A stretch of DNA of 64,000 bases from Haematobia irritans (lineage: Eukaryota > Arthropoda > Insecta > Diptera > Muscidae): contig NC_134397.1 in NCBI RefSeq assembly GCF_050003625.1, positions 223,138,537 through 223,202,536 on the forward strand, read 5' to 3'. The notes under the pieces are model-generated. The model saw nothing but the letters and a program-made list of their open reading frames with translations. It made no database searches and had not been told where the DNA came from. This document shows, in pieces, positions 36,090 to 48,590 of this stretch. The translations under genes were made by a program, and so were the position numbers. Position 1 is the stretch's first letter, and each line of letters opens with the position of its first letter.

Positions 36090-37502
36090 ACAAGTATATA
36101 CGGCCGTAAGTTCCCTCCACCATGGATTGCGTAGGAACTTCTACTAAAGGCTGTCATCCACAATCGAATTACTTGGGTTGCGATAAAACTTGCCGATGGC
36201 AAGGTATCGTAAAACTTTTTAACACAGTCTTCTAAATTGTAAGTTAGTCCATAAGGGGTATATATTAAATACGTATATAATTCAGTTTGACAAAATTTTC
36301 TATAGAAATAAAATGTTGACAAAATTTTCTATGGAAGTAAAATGTTGACAAAATTTTCTATAGCAATAAAATTTTGACAAAATGTTCTATAGAAATAAAA
36401 TGTTGACAAAATTGTCTATAGAAATAAAATGTTGACAAAATTTTCTACAGAAATAAATTTTTTACAAAATTTTCTATAGAAATAAAATTTTGACAAAATT
36501 TTCTATGGAAATAAAATGTTGACAAACATTGCTATAGAAATAAACTTTTTACAAAACTTTCTATAGAAATGAAATTTTGACAAAACTTTTTATAGTAATA
36601 AAATTTGACAATTTTTACATGGCTGTTAGAGGCCATATACTAACGAAATGTACCAAATTTCAACCGCATCGGATGACTTTTGCTCCTCCAAGAGGCTCCG
36701 GAGGTCAAATCTGGGGATCGGTTTATATGGGAGCTATATATAATTATGGACCGATATGGACCAATTTTTGCATGCTTGTTAGAGACCGTATACTAACATC
36801 AGGTACCCAATTTCAAACGGATCGGATGAATTTTGCCCCTCCAAGAGGCTCCGGAGGTCAAATCTGGGGATCGGTTTATATGGGAGCTATATATAATTAT
36901 GGACCGATATGGACCAGTTTTTGCATGATTGTTAGAGACCATATACTAACACCACGTACCAAATTTCAATTGGGTAGGATGAAGTTTGCCCCTCCAAGAG
37001 GCTCCGGAGGTCAAATCTGGGGATCGGTTTATATGGGGGCTATATATAATTATGGACCGATATGGACCAATTTTTGCATGGTTGTTAGAGACCGTATACT
37101 TAGACCACGTACCAAATTTCAACCGGATCGGATGAATTTTGCTGCTCCGGAAGGCTCGGTTTATATGGGGGCTATACGTAAACGTGGGCCGATATGGCCC
37201 ATTTTCAATACCATCCGACCTACATCAATAACAACTACTTGTGCCAAGTTTCAAGTCGATAGCTGGTTTCGTTCGGAAGTTAGCGTGATTTCCACAGACG
37301 GACGGACAGCCGGACAGACGGACGGACGGACGGACATGCTTAGATCGACTCAGAATTTCACCACGACCCAGAATAAATATACTTTATGGGGTCTTAGAGC
37401 AATATTTCGATGTGTTACAAACGGAATGACAAAGTTAATATACCCCCATCCTATGGTGGTGGGCATAATAATATACCCCCATCCTATGGTGGTGGGCATA
37501 AA
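36090..37502 (-). mobile_element. Family A element with hairpin deleted (copy A12)
   Basis: Starts ACAAGTATATACGGCCG at 36090 but jumps from GTAAGTTC straight to CCCTCCACCATGG: the hairpin and inner flank (about 20 bases) are missing. A 29-bp minisatellite (36285-36605), three to four units and the leader follow. At the tip a 33-bp block holding ATACCCCCATCCTATGG is present twice (from 37439 and from 37472). Confidence 0.85.
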
Positions 37503-37617
37503 AACATATAAAAATTCATATAAAATAAAAAACACGATGCTCCATCGTGCATCACGATGGATGCATTTTTGGTAAAATTTACAAATTTAAAGAAATTCTG
37601 AACTATTTTGTGGAAGA

Positions 37618-38600
37618 CACGCTAACTTCCGAACGAAACAAGCTATCGACTTGAAACTTGCCACAAGTAGTTGTTATTGATGTAGGTCGGATGGTATTGC
37701 AAATGGGCCATATCTGTCCACTTTTACGTATAGCCCCCATATAAACGGACCCCAAAATTTGGCTTGCGAGGCCTCTAAGAGAAGCAAATTTCATCCGATC
37801 CGGCTGAAATTTGGTACATGGTGTTAGTATATGGTCTCTAATAACCATGCAAAAATTGGTCCACATCGGTCCATAATTATATATAGCCCCCATATAAACC
37901 GATCCCCCGATTTGCCTTGCGAGGCCTCTAAGAGAAGCAAATTTCATCCGATCCGGCTGAAATTTGGTACATGTTGTTAGTATATGGTCTCTAACAACCA
38001 TGCAAAAATTGGTCCACATCGGTCCATAATTATATATAGCCCCCATATAAACCGATCCCCCGATTTGGCTTGCGAGGCCTCTAAGAGAAGCAAATTTCAT
38101 CCGATCCGGCTGAAATTTGGTACATGGTGTTAGTATATGGTCTCTAACAACCATGCAAAAATTGGTCCACATCGGTCCATAATTATATATAGCCCCCATA
38201 TAAACCGATCCCCCGATTTGGCTTGCGAGGCCCCTAAGAGAAGCAAATTTCATCCGATCCGGCTGAAATTTGGTACGTGATGTTAGTATATGGTCTCTAA
38301 CAACCATGCAAAAATTGGTCGATATCGGTCCATAATTATATATAGGCCCCATATAAACCGATCCCCAGATTTGACCTCCAGAGCCCCTTGGAAGAGCAAA
38401 ATTCTTCGCATTCGGTTGAAATTTGGTACGTGATGTTAGTATATGGTATCCAACAACCATGCAGGAATAAGAAGTTTTAAGAGACCACAACCCAAGTAAT
38501 TCGATTGTGGATGACAGTCTTTCGTAGAAGTTTCTACGCAATCCATGGTGGTGGGTACATAAGATTCGGCCTGGCCGAACTTGCGGCCGTATATACTTGT
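37618..38600 (+). mobile_element. Family A element, 5' truncated (copy A13)
   Basis: Starts mid-leader (ACGCTAACTTCCGAACG) without a tip, then five clean units (to about 38420). The 3' domain is internally shortened, with the hairpin at 38565-38579 and end ACTTGT at 38600. Before it, 37534-37568 holds CACGATG/CATCGTG inverted words. Confidence 0.88.
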
Positions 38601-38929
38601 TTTCTGCTACATTATTACTAAAAAACGCCGTTTTTTAATTTTTTTAAGCCGCCAACATCCAAACTACTTACCCGATTTGAAAATTTTTTGAGAATGAGTT
38701 GTAGACGGCTCAATTTTCTTTAAATAGGTCAAATAAGACGAAAGATATGCTCAAAATTGGAAGTGTACCTCTAAAAATTTAAAAAAAATCAAAAATTTGT
38801 ATCTCGAAAACCAATCGACAGAACATTTTTTAAAACTCATTTTCGTGTTTAGTAGGTGAAAATCAATGGGAAAAAGTATGCTAGAAACAAATTACAGAGA
38901 AAATTTTGTTATTTGTGACCTAGTGTTAG
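38601..38929. other. No recognised content
   Basis: AT-rich, no frames or repeat family recognised. Confidence 0.45.
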
Positions 38930-39893
38930 GGAGCCAGAATTGAAATGTGAGGGTCGTTTATATGGGGGCTATATACTATTATGAACCGATATTGACCAAT
39001 TTTTGAGTGACTGGGGATTGGTTTATCTGAGGTCTATATATAACTATAGGCCGATATGGGCCAAGTTTGGCAAGGTTGTTAACGGCCAAATACTAGCACA
39101 ATGTACTAATTTCAACTGAATGGGATGAATTTTTCTCCTCCAAGAGGTTCCAGAGGTCAAATCTGGGGATCGGTTTATATAAGGGCTATATATAATTATG
39201 GTCCGATATAGACTAAGTTGTGCATGGTTGTTAGATGTTATATATCAACACCTTTTACAATATTTCAACCGGATCGGATGAAATTTGCTCCTCCAACAGG
39301 CTCCGGAGGTCAAATCTGGGGATCGGTTTATATGGGGGTTACATGTAATTATGGACCGAGTTGGACCAATTTTTGCATGGATGTTAGAGGCCATATATAA
39401 GGACCACGTACCGAATTTCAACCAAATCAGATGAAATTTGCTCCTCCAAGGGGATCCGCAAGCAAAATCTAGGGATCGGTTTATATGAGGGCTATATATT
39501 TAGCGTGAATGTTAGAGATCATATACTAACACCACGTACGAAATTTCAACCGGTTCGGATGGAATTTGCTTCTCTAAAAGGCTCTGCAAGCCAAATATGT
39601 GGGCCCGTTTATATGATACGCAAAAGTGGTCCATTGCAATACCATCCGACCGACATAAATAACAACTGCTTGTGCCAAGTTTGAAGTCGATAGCTTATTT
39701 CGTTTGGAAGTTAGCGTGATTTACACAGACGGACGGATAGCCGGACAGATGGAAGGACATCGCTAAATCGACTCAGAATTTCACCACGATCCAGAATATA
39801 GGTATATATTTTATGGTGTCTTAGACCAATATTTCGATGTTACAAACGGAATGACAAAGTTAATATACCCCCCATCCTATGGTGGAGGGTATA
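38930..39893 (-). mobile_element. Family A element, 3' end missing (copy A14)
   Basis: Begins in a divergent unit, about four units with deletions, then the leader (39690-39840) and the tip ending GGTGGAGGGTATA at 39893. Confidence 0.82.
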
Positions 39894-40241
39894 AAATGTT
39901 TCCGTAATTCAAAAAAAAAAGAAAACTTATACCAAAGATACTTACTCCTCAAAATAAATCTTAGCCTATATTTGAAGTGTTTTTTTTTTCTTACATCTAA
40001 AGATTCAATATGTCAATATGTTAAGAATGATTTCTTTAAATCAAAAATGTATTTCTTTACTTTAAGGAAAATTGTCCTTAGTTCAAAGACATACGATTTA
40101 AACGGAGAAACGCAAATTTCCAAAATTTGTGGCCTTAATTTAACACAAAATTTTTTTTTTTAAAGATAATAAACTTATTTTACTTAATATGTCATTATTT
40201 TAAGGAAATTCAGAAATATGACGAAAACATTTTTTTCAGTG
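39894..40241 (+). repeat. M1-like MITE remnant
   Basis: Interior words GGAAAATTGTCCTTAG and AATTCAGAAA, and the right end ACATTTTTTTCAGTG followed by TA (40242-40243), match the M1 end type. The left end is not found. Confidence 0.5.
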
Positions 40242-40566
40242 TACTTAAAAAAGTTGGGTTCCTCCTCACCTAGTATGACTTTCGAACTATAACAAAGCCA
40301 ACATTCATTGTTTCTGATCCGATTTTGCACCACTTCCGAATCCAAAAAAACCAAACCATAGCTTTTTTTGGCTGCACTTTTTGTTTGCTGGGCTATTATT
40401 GAATACACTAGAGAAAATTGGACTAAATAATTAACAAATTTTAATTTCCATTATGGGATTTAGACAAAAATGTATTGATATGAAAATACTTCAATTTAGC
40501 CGAGTTACCCGAATATAGTTCCAAAGATTTCTTAAGAAAATCTAGTTACTCGCCTATTTTTATTTT
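40242..40566. other. Spacer holding a CCCAGC-ended repeat piece
   Basis: 40318-40392 matches 10655-10704 (TTTTGCACCACTTCCG to GTTTGCTGGG). The rest shows nothing recognisable. Confidence 0.5.
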
Positions 40567-41430
40567 TATACCCTCCACCATAAGATGGGGTATATTAACT
40601 TTGTCATTCCGTTTGTAACACATCGACATATTGCTCTAAGACCCCATAAAGTATATATATATTCTGGGTCGTGGTGAAATTTTAGGTCGATCTGAGTATG
40701 TCCGTCCGTCCGACAGTCCGTCTGTTGAAATCACGCTAACTTCCGAACGAAACAAGCTGTCGACGTGAAACTTGGCTCAAGTAGTTGTTATTGATGTAGG
40801 TCGGATGGTATTACAAATGGGCCATATCGGTCCACTTTTACGTATAGCTCCCATATAAACGGACCCCCAAATTTGACTTGCGATTGCTCTAAGAGAAGAA
40901 AATTTCATCCGATCCGGCTGAAATTTGGTACATGGTGTTAGTATATGGTCTCTAACAACCATGCAAAAATTAGTTTACATTGGTTCATAATTACATATAG
41001 CCCCCATATAAACCGATCACCAGATTTGACCTCCGGAGCCTCTTGGAAGACCAAAGTTCATCTGATTCAGTTGAAATTTGGTACGTGGTGTTAATATATG
41101 GCCTCAAACAGCCATGCAAAAATTGGTCGAAATCGGTCAATAATTATATATAGGCCCCATATAAACCGATCTCCAGATTTGACCTCCGGAGCCCCTTGGA
41201 AGAGCAAAATTCATCCGATTCGGTTGAAATTTGGTACGTGATGTTAGTATATGGTATCCACCAACCATGCAGGAATTGGTTCATATAGCCCCCATATAAA
41301 CCGATCCCCAGATTTGACCTCCGGTGCCTTTTGGAGAAGCAAAATTCATTTCGTAGAAGTTTCTTCGCAATCCATGGTGGAGGGTACATAAGATTCGGCC
41401 TGGCCGAACTTACGACCGTATATACCCGTT
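40567..41430 (+). mobile_element. Family A element, short (copy A15)
   Basis: The tip is at 40567, the leader carries GTCCGTCCG (40700-40709), and three to four units follow. The 3' domain is strongly shortened, running directly from a unit into TTTCGTAGAAGTTTC. The hairpin is at 41394-41408 and the end is altered to TATACCCGT. Confidence 0.87.
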
Positions 41431-41833
41431 TTTTTTTTGTATTGTATGTCTTTAAAAAAACAAATTTAATATCCCTTAATATAATGTATTGCTAATTCTA
41501 CTTCATCCGTTTTTCTATGCCAACACCCTAATATTTATGACCACATCCAAGCATTCATTATTATCTACTGTATGTGATTTATTTTATGAGTCATAATCCA
41601 TGTGAGAGTTTTATTTGTCGTAGATATGATGGCAGTGATGGTGCAGTGATTTTCGTCGAGGAGGAATTTATTGCAAAATTGATGGGTGCCTCTGCAACAG
41701 ATGCACATCGACATAAAATTATGATTATTTGAGTACAATGTATTGGGGACATTAAAACGGTCTTTGTATGTCTAATAACAATGTAGTAATTGTTAGTGAA
41801 TGAGATATTCTGAATGATATTATCTTTAATTTT
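41431..41833. other. No recognised content
   Basis: T-run followed by unique-looking AT-rich sequence. Confidence 0.45.
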
Positions 41834-42770
41834 TATACCCTGCGCCACACTGTGGAACAGGGTATTATAAGTTAGTGCATATGTTTGCAACACGCAGAAG
41901 AAGACGAGATAGATACATGGTGTCTTTGGCAAAAATGCTTAGGGTGGGCTCCTGAGCAGATATAGCCATGTCCGTCTGTCCGTGAACACATTTTTGTAAT
42001 CAAAGTCTAGGTCGCAGTTTTAGTCCAATCGACTTCAAACTTGTGTTTTGGCTCAGAATAGAACCCTATTGATTTTTGAAGAAATAGGTTCAGATTCAGA
42101 TATAGCTCCCATATATATATATTTCGCCCGATATGGACTTATATGGCCCCAGAAGCCAGAGTTTTACCCCAATTTGGTTGAAATTTTGCACTAGGAGTAC
42201 AATTAGTAGTGTAGTACGCCAAATTTTATTGAAATCGGTTCAAATTTAGATATAGCTCCCATGTATATCTTTCGCCCGATATGGACTAATACGGTCCCAG
42301 AAGCCAGAGTTTTATCCCAATTTGGTTGAAATTTTGCACTAGGAGTACAATTAGTAGTGTAGTCAAGTACGCCAAATTTGATTGAAATCGGTTTAGATTT
42401 AGATATAGCTCCCATATATATCGTTCTCCCAATTTACACTCATATGACCACAGTGGCCATCTTTTACTCCGATTTAATTGAAATTTTGCACAGGGAGTAG
42501 AATTAGCATTGTAGCTATGCGTGCCAAATTTGGTTGAAATCGGTTCAGATTTAGATATAGCTCCCATATATAGCTTTCGCCCGATTTACACTCATATGAC
42601 CACAGTGACCATTCTTTTACTCGGATTTAATTGAAATTTTGCACAGGGAGTAGAATTAGCATTGTAGCTATGAGTTCCAAAATTGGTTGAAATCGGTTCA
42701 GATTTAGATATAGCTCCCATATATATGTTTTTCTTATTTCGACCAAAATGGTCAAAATACCAAAAAAAAA
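41834..42770 (+). mobile_element. Family D element, 3' truncated (copy D2)
   Basis: The tip TATACCCTGCGCCACACTG starts at 41834 and is the inverse of the D1 tip. The leader carries GTCCGTCTGTCCGTG (41969-41983). Four units follow, with the core TAGCTCCCATATATA. It fades at about 42770 after GGTCAAAATACC, a passage also near the 3' side of D1. Here the A-type frame is open across parts of the array. Confidence 0.8.
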
Positions 42771-42856
42771 GTTGTAAAAATGACTCGAATTTTTTTACTA
42801 TTGTGAAATAAATTCGTAAGGACTCATGTGCGGATATCACTGATTTGGAAAATATA

Positions 42857-43145
42857 TATATTTAAGGCGCCAATTGGTTACTTCCATTCTTTCATTTGCA
42901 ACATATTCTGTAGGTCTTTCTAAACACATATATGTTTATAGGCTATTTCTAAATAAATATATGTTTGCCTCCAAGCATTTCATGTCCCAAACATAATATG
43001 TTGTAATATATTAACATATATGTTCCAAACATGTTATGCCAGTTCATGAACATTGTATGCTTGCACTTAAAAGCATTGTGTTAAAAAATTTGAGTTCCAA
43101 ACATATAATTTTTACACCCAAACATATGAAAAATAATCTTTTTCG
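42857..43145 (+). repeat. Dispersed repeat R2, second copy
   Basis: Colinear with 30068-30330 and extends further to CCAAACATATGAAAAATAATC, where the first copy runs into the AT microsatellite. Confidence 0.6.
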
Positions 43146-43378
43146 TTGGTGTATATAGACCGATTTGACTTCTTGGGGGTCTAGACACCCCAATTTTTAT
43201 CTGAATTTGCCAACATTAAAACGTAGCGTTAGTTAAGGTCGTCAAAAAGGTGTGCCCAATATGATATATATCGACTCATGTTTTGCTATAGCCCCCATAT
43301 ATACCCATTTCTCGATTTAACTTTTTCGGTTTCTAGACCCCGAAATTTTATGTTGGTGAGCTGGATTATTTTCGTAAG
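43146..43378 (+). repeat. C-related array fragment
   Basis: Contains TATAGCCCCCATATATACCC followed by CGATTTAACTTTTTCGG and TTTCTAGACCCC. These words are ordered as in C units but too diverged to place; no termini. A similar piece is at 44958-45375. Confidence 0.5.
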
Positions 43379-43384
43379 CGTAAT

Positions 43385-43560
43385 TCGTTACTCACGCACA
43401 CTCACGAAGATATTATTTTCGTCACTCACTCTCACGCACGAAATTTTGGTTTGTTAATCATGCTCACGCACACTCACGCCGTTGCCACCAGCGTGACTCA
43501 CGACTCACGCGTGTGTCACGAAAATATTCGTGAGTCACGACAATTTCGTGCCACGTGCAC
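43385..43560. repeat. Block rich in ACTCACG/CGTGAGT words
   Basis: Many copies of CTCACGCAC, ACTCACGA and the inverse TCGTGAGTCACGA, ending in CACGTGCACAC; it includes the palindrome ACGCGT. It looks like a degenerate simple repeat folding on itself. The 20040-20190 region shares the words. Confidence 0.6.
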
Positions 43561-43591
43561 ACCTCTACTAGACACACCAAAAAAAAATCTA

Positions 43592-44957
43592 CCAAGTATA
43601 TACGGCCGTAAGTTCGGCCAGGCCGAATCGTATGTACCCTCCTCCATGGATTGCGTAGAAACTTTTACGAAAGACTGTCATCCACAATCGAATTACTTGG
43701 CTTGTGGTATCTTAAAACTTCTTAACATCGTTTTCTAAATTGAGTTAGTCCATAAGTGGTATATATTAAACGAAAAAGGTATGTATAGGTAAGTCAACAA
43801 ATAATTACGAATCGATATGGACTTTTGCACAGTACGTAGAGAGCCAGAATTGAAATATGGGGGTCGCTTATATGGGGCCTACATAGAAATATGAACTTGA
43901 TATGGACCAATTTTTGCGTGATTGGGGTTCGATTTATCTGAGGGCTATATATAACTATATACCAATGTGGACCTAGTTAGACATGGTTGTCAACGGCCAT
44001 ATACTAGCCATATGTACCAAATTTCAACTGACTCGGATGAAATTTGCTCCTCCAAGAGGCTCCAAAACCAAATCTCGGAATCGGTTTTTATGGGGGCTAT
44101 ATATGATTATGGACTGATATGGACCACTTTTGGCATGGTTGTTAAATAACATATATAATACCACCACGTACCAAATTTCAACCAGATCCGATGAATTTTG
44201 CTTCTCCAAAAGACACCGGAGGTCAAATCTGGGGATCGGTTTACATGGGGCCGATTATGGACCGATTTCGACCAATTTTTGTATGGGTGTTTGAGGCCAT
44301 ATATTAACACCACGTACCAAATTTCAACTGAATCAGATGAATTTTGGTCTTCCAAGAGGGTCCGGAGGTCAAATCTGGTGATCGGTTTATATGGGACTGT
44401 ATATAATTGTGGACCGATGTGGACCAATTTTTGCATGGTTGTTAAAGATCATATGCTGACACCATGTACCAAATTTCAGTCGGATCGAATGAAATTTGCT
44501 TCTGTTTGAGGCTCCGCAAGCCAAATCTGGGGATCGGTTTATATGGGGGCTACATATAATTATTGACCGATATGGACCAATTTTTGCATGATTGTTAGAG
44601 ACCATATACCAACACCATGTACCAAATTTTAGCGAGATCGGTTGAAATATGCTTCTCTTATAGGCTCTGCAAGCCAAATCTGGGGCCAGTTTATATGGGG
44701 GCTATACGTAAAAGTGGTCCGATTTGGCCCATTTGCAATACCGACCTACATCAATAACTACTACTTGTGCCAAGTTTCATGTCGATAGCTTGTTTCGTTC
44801 GGAAGTTAGCGTGATTTCAACATACGGACGGACAGACATGCTTAGATCGACTCAGAATTTCACCACGACCCAGAATGGGGTCTTAGAGCAATATTTCGAT
44901 GTGTTACAAACGGAATGACAAAGTTAATATACCCCGCATCCCATGGTGGAGGGTATA
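43592..44957 (-). mobile_element. Family A element, near complete (copy A16)
   Basis: The 3' end CCAAGTATATACGGCCG is at 43592, with the hairpin at 43613-43627 and a divergent 3' domain. About five units follow (43960-44690), some with deletions, then the leader (44760-44930) without the usual AATATATATACTTT segment. The tip ends at 44957. Confidence 0.87.
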
Positions 44958-45375
44958 AATATATTTTAGAACCACAAAAAGGTTTGCCGAATATGGTGTG
45001 CATCGGTCTATGTGTTTTTATAGCCCCATATAAACCGATCTCCATATTTAACTTCTTGGGCTTTTAGATACCCCAATTTTTATTAGATTTGTATGAAGAT
45101 GGAAATATGAAGGGGCCTTAGGTACACTAAGACCTGCGGCGAATTTAGTTTACGTTGGTCCATATTTTGGTTAGTCTCACGATCGGCCGATTTTCCGTTT
45201 CTAATTCTTTTGCATCTAGACACCACAATTTTTAATCTCTTGTTGTGAAACGTAGAAATAAATGTAGAAGTATATTGGAACAATAGGTATATGTGTCAAA
45301 TTTGGGTTTTATATAATCCTGATATATAAGGGTCTCCCGATTTAACTTCTTGATCTTCCAGAGTGCACGAAACTA
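44958..45375 (-). repeat. C-related array fragment
   Basis: TTATAGCCCCATATAAACCG followed by AACTTCTTGGGCTTTTAG and a second degraded unit. No tip or hairpin. Confidence 0.45.
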
Positions 45376-45711
45376 GAAGTAAAATTTCCCGATTTTAAAT
45401 CTCGTGCTCATTCGAGTAATGAGGGTTAAAATCTTTCATAGTTTAATTTTAAGGAAAACTTTCGTTACTTACGTTTTAAAAATTCCTGTGCTAAATTTTA
45501 TGTAAAAAGTAAAAACAATAATGAACTTTCCTTTAATTAAAATTAGGGGAAAATTTGTCCTTAATATTGTGGAAATTGCGTGTCCTAAAATTAATCTTTC
45601 AATAAGTTCAATATTTTGTTTAATACAGATAACGAAAATTTTCCCCATTTTTTTTTTGTTTTTTGAGAAATTTGAAATGTTGATATATGTTGGGAATAAC
45701 TCCCATATATA
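45376..45711. other. Spacer, possibly old M1-like sequence
   Basis: Contains GGAAAATTTGTCCTTAATA and related A/T words that echo the M1 interior, without ends. No gene. Confidence 0.35.
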
Positions 45712-45716
45712 CACTG

Positions 45717-45751
<35 letters not shown>

Positions 45752-46383
45752 ATGTCCGGTTCCAAAGATTTTGTCTTTACTCTAATGATTTTGGTATTGA
45801 TTCCGAGCCAAAGAAGCGGAGACTTCAAGTAAGGATACTTTTAAGACGCAATTCTCTTTTAATTTTAGGTTTTGCGTACTTGATTTTAGGAAGCATATTT
45901 TAATTGTTCATGTTTTCAAGTTGTTTTCTTCATATGCTAACAAAGTCCTTTACAAACGTGTTAACGACAACATAAATTTTCATAAAAATTCAGACTCGAC
46001 TTTCAGTAGAAATTATGTTATTTTTCCAAGTAAAAAACGTCTTTAAAATAAATTGTTCAAAAACATGTTCTATGTTTGAATACTTTTTTGCTTTGTAGTC
46101 AAGATGCAAAGGCAGCAAATTTAAAGACAATTTCATTAATTTTAAAGAATTTTTCTGTATTTTAAAGTCAAGTTGACCTTAGTGCAAAAAAATTTTCTTT
46201 CATGTTATGATACCCATATTTAGATCTAATCACTTACTTATAAGGATAAAACGACTACATTGAAAAGTTTTGAAGAAGGAAAAACTTTCTATCAGAGAAA
46301 TGCGTTTTTTATGCTAAGCAAAATTCCCATTCGTATTATAAGGACATGAAATCTTTAGCCTCACGACAATATTTTTTTCAGTG
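45712..46383. mobile_element. M1 MITE, full length (672 bp), with A34 tract
   Basis: Ends CACTGAAAA... and ...TTTTTTTCAGTG, with TA on both sides (45710-45711 and 46384-46385). The left end contains 34 consecutive A (45717-45750), far longer than the eight in the copy at 48591. The interior is colinear with 48591-49244. TA flanks and short inverted ends suggest a Tc1/mariner-mobilised MITE; no transposase inside. Confidence 0.85.
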
Positions 46384-46385
46384 TA

Positions 46386-46739
46386 CTGATCAAAAAATCT
46401 TCATATGTATACCTTGCTAATTTTTTTACCAGTATTGAAATGCTCCAGTAAATACAAAATTTCTTATTCACAAAAACATTAAACAAATTTAATCCCCTGT
46501 TACACATTTGAAATTGAAGAAATTCTTTTTGGTAATTGTGTGCTTCGCACGCTCTGTCGATTTTACTTAAATTCTACTAACAGACAAGCTTTATTTGTTT
46601 ATCCCTATCTAATCCTGTGCCGAAATATTTAATTACAAAAATAGCCACTAAGAAAAAACATCTTCTTCATGTCTTATTTTATATGTTTTTGGAGCAATCA
46701 GCATTTTATGTTACTTTACATATGCATGGACAACGAGGG
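46386..46739. other. No recognised content
   Basis: AT-rich spacer with short frames only. Confidence 0.45.
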
Positions 46740-47310
46740 TGGTGAAATACGTTTGAGAATCTTATTTCCGCACCAAGCGCCTCGACATCAAGTATATAGG
46801 TATTTAGCTTGCTTTTCCACCAAGTGCATATGTTTCTAGATTGCTTCGAATTTCTGCCTGCTTTCGGAGTGTTTGCTTTTTGCACCTAGCTTGCTTCCGT
46901 ACTATTGATATTAAGTCTGCTTCCGCATTAGTTGATGCGCATTATTGAGACTTGGCTTGTTTCCAGATTATTTGATTTGATATTTTCTTGGATATATAGT
47001 TTCCTTTCGCATCTAAGTTGCTCCCGCACTATTTGCATTAACATTCTTCTTCTGCCAAATAACAACACATACGTTTGGTAACATTCTACGTTGATAGACG
47101 TAACAACTGTTGTATTATTTTCCTCCGCATATTTTCTTGTACATATATTTGCTTCCGCAATAGTTGCTTTTGTGTTTAGCTTGCTTCCATACAAATTACT
47201 TTGGTTTCTAGCTCTCGTCCGTTCGAATTATTTCGCAACCTTGGTATCTAGGTTTGCTTTCCAACTTTAGCGTTGTTTTTAGGTTTCTTCCGCACTAATC
47301 GCATTGGCAT
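46740..47310 (+). repeat. Degenerate ~33-bp repeat with GCTTCCGCACTATTTGC words
   Basis: The words TTTAGCTTGCTTCC, CCGCACTA and TTGC(T/A)TTNG recur every 30-36 bp in a loose chain. The same chain occupies 53930-54500. Family not recognised. Confidence 0.6.
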
Positions 47311-47335
47311 AAAATAAATAATAAAACAAGTATAT

Positions 47336-48553
47336 ACGGCCGTAAGTTCGGCCAGGCCGAATCTTATGTACCCTCCACCATGGATTGCGTAGAAACTTGT
47401 TCTAAACGTACCAAGAGGCCCCAAAACCAAATCTCGGGATCGGTTTATATGGGGGCTATATATGATTATGGACTGATATGGACCACTTTTGGTATGGTTG
47501 TTAAATATCGTATACTACCACCACGTACCAAATTTCAACCAGATCGGATGAATTTTGCTTCTCCAAAAGGCAACGGAGGCCAAATCTGGGGATCGCTTTA
47601 TATGGGTGTTATATTTAATTATGGACTGATATGAACCAATTCCTGCATGGCTGTTGGATACCATATACTAACATCGCGTACCAAATTTCAACCGAATCGG
47701 ATGAATTTTACTCTTCCAAGGGAGCTCCGGAGGTCAAATCTGGTGGTCGGTTTATATGGGGGCTATATATAATTATGCACCGATGTGGACCAATTTTTGC
47801 ATGGTTATTAGAGACCTAACCTAATAATTATGGACCGATGTGAACCAATTTTTGCATGGTTGTTAGAGACCATATTCTAACACCATGTACCCAATTTCAG
47901 CCGGATCGGATGAAATTTGCTTCTCTTAGAGGCCCCGCAAGCCAAATCGGGGGATCGGCTTATATGGGGGCTATATATAATTATGCACCGATGTGGACCA
48001 ATTTTTGCATGGTTATTAGAGACCATATACTAACACCATATACCAAATTTCAGCCGGATCGGATGAAATTTGCTTCTCTTAGAGGCCCCGCAAGCCAAAT
48101 CGGGAGATCGGCTTATATGGGGGCTATATATAATTATGGGTCGATGTGGACCAATTTTTTCATGGTTGTTAGAGACCATATACTTACACCATGTACCAAA
48201 TTTCAGCCGGATCGGATGAAAATTGTTTTTCTTAGAGGCTCTGCAAGCCAAATCAGGGGATCGGTTTATATGGGGGCTATACGTAAAAGTGGACCGATAT
48301 GGCCCATTTGCAATACCATCTGACCTACATCAATATCAACTACTTGTGCCAAGTTTCAAGTCGATAGCTTGTATCGTTCGGAAGTTAGCGTGATTTCAAC
48401 GGACGGACGGACGGACGGATATGCTCAGATCGACTCAGAATTTCACCACGACCCATAATATATATACTTTATGGGGTCTTAGAGCAATATTTCGATGTGT
48501 TACAAACGGAATGACAAAGTTAATATACCCCCCATCCTATGGTGGAGGGTATA
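47336..48553 (-). mobile_element. Family A element, near complete (copy A17)
   Basis: Starts ACAAGTATATACGG at 47336, with the hairpin at 47357-47371. The 3' domain is cut short at CGTAGAAACTTGTTC and jumps into a unit. About five units follow, with a partial repeat of the text around 47790-47870. The leader has a GGAC run (48401-48418) and the tip ends at 48553. The next base begins a B-type 3' end. Confidence 0.87.
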
Positions 48554-48588
48554 ACAAGTAAGAAAGGCCAAAGTCGGGCGGAGCCGAC
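48554..48588 (-). mobile_element. Family B 3' tip only
   Basis: ACAAGTAAGAAAGGCC followed by the hairpin GTCGGGCGGAGCCGAC. It abuts the A17 tip without a spacer and is cut by the M1 MITE two bases later; B sequence does not resume on the far side. Confidence 0.75.
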
Positions 48589-48590
48589 TA

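Noticed and set aside
41591..41932. 113-codon minus frame
   Set aside because: Half of it is the leader of the D2 element read backwards; the rest has no features.
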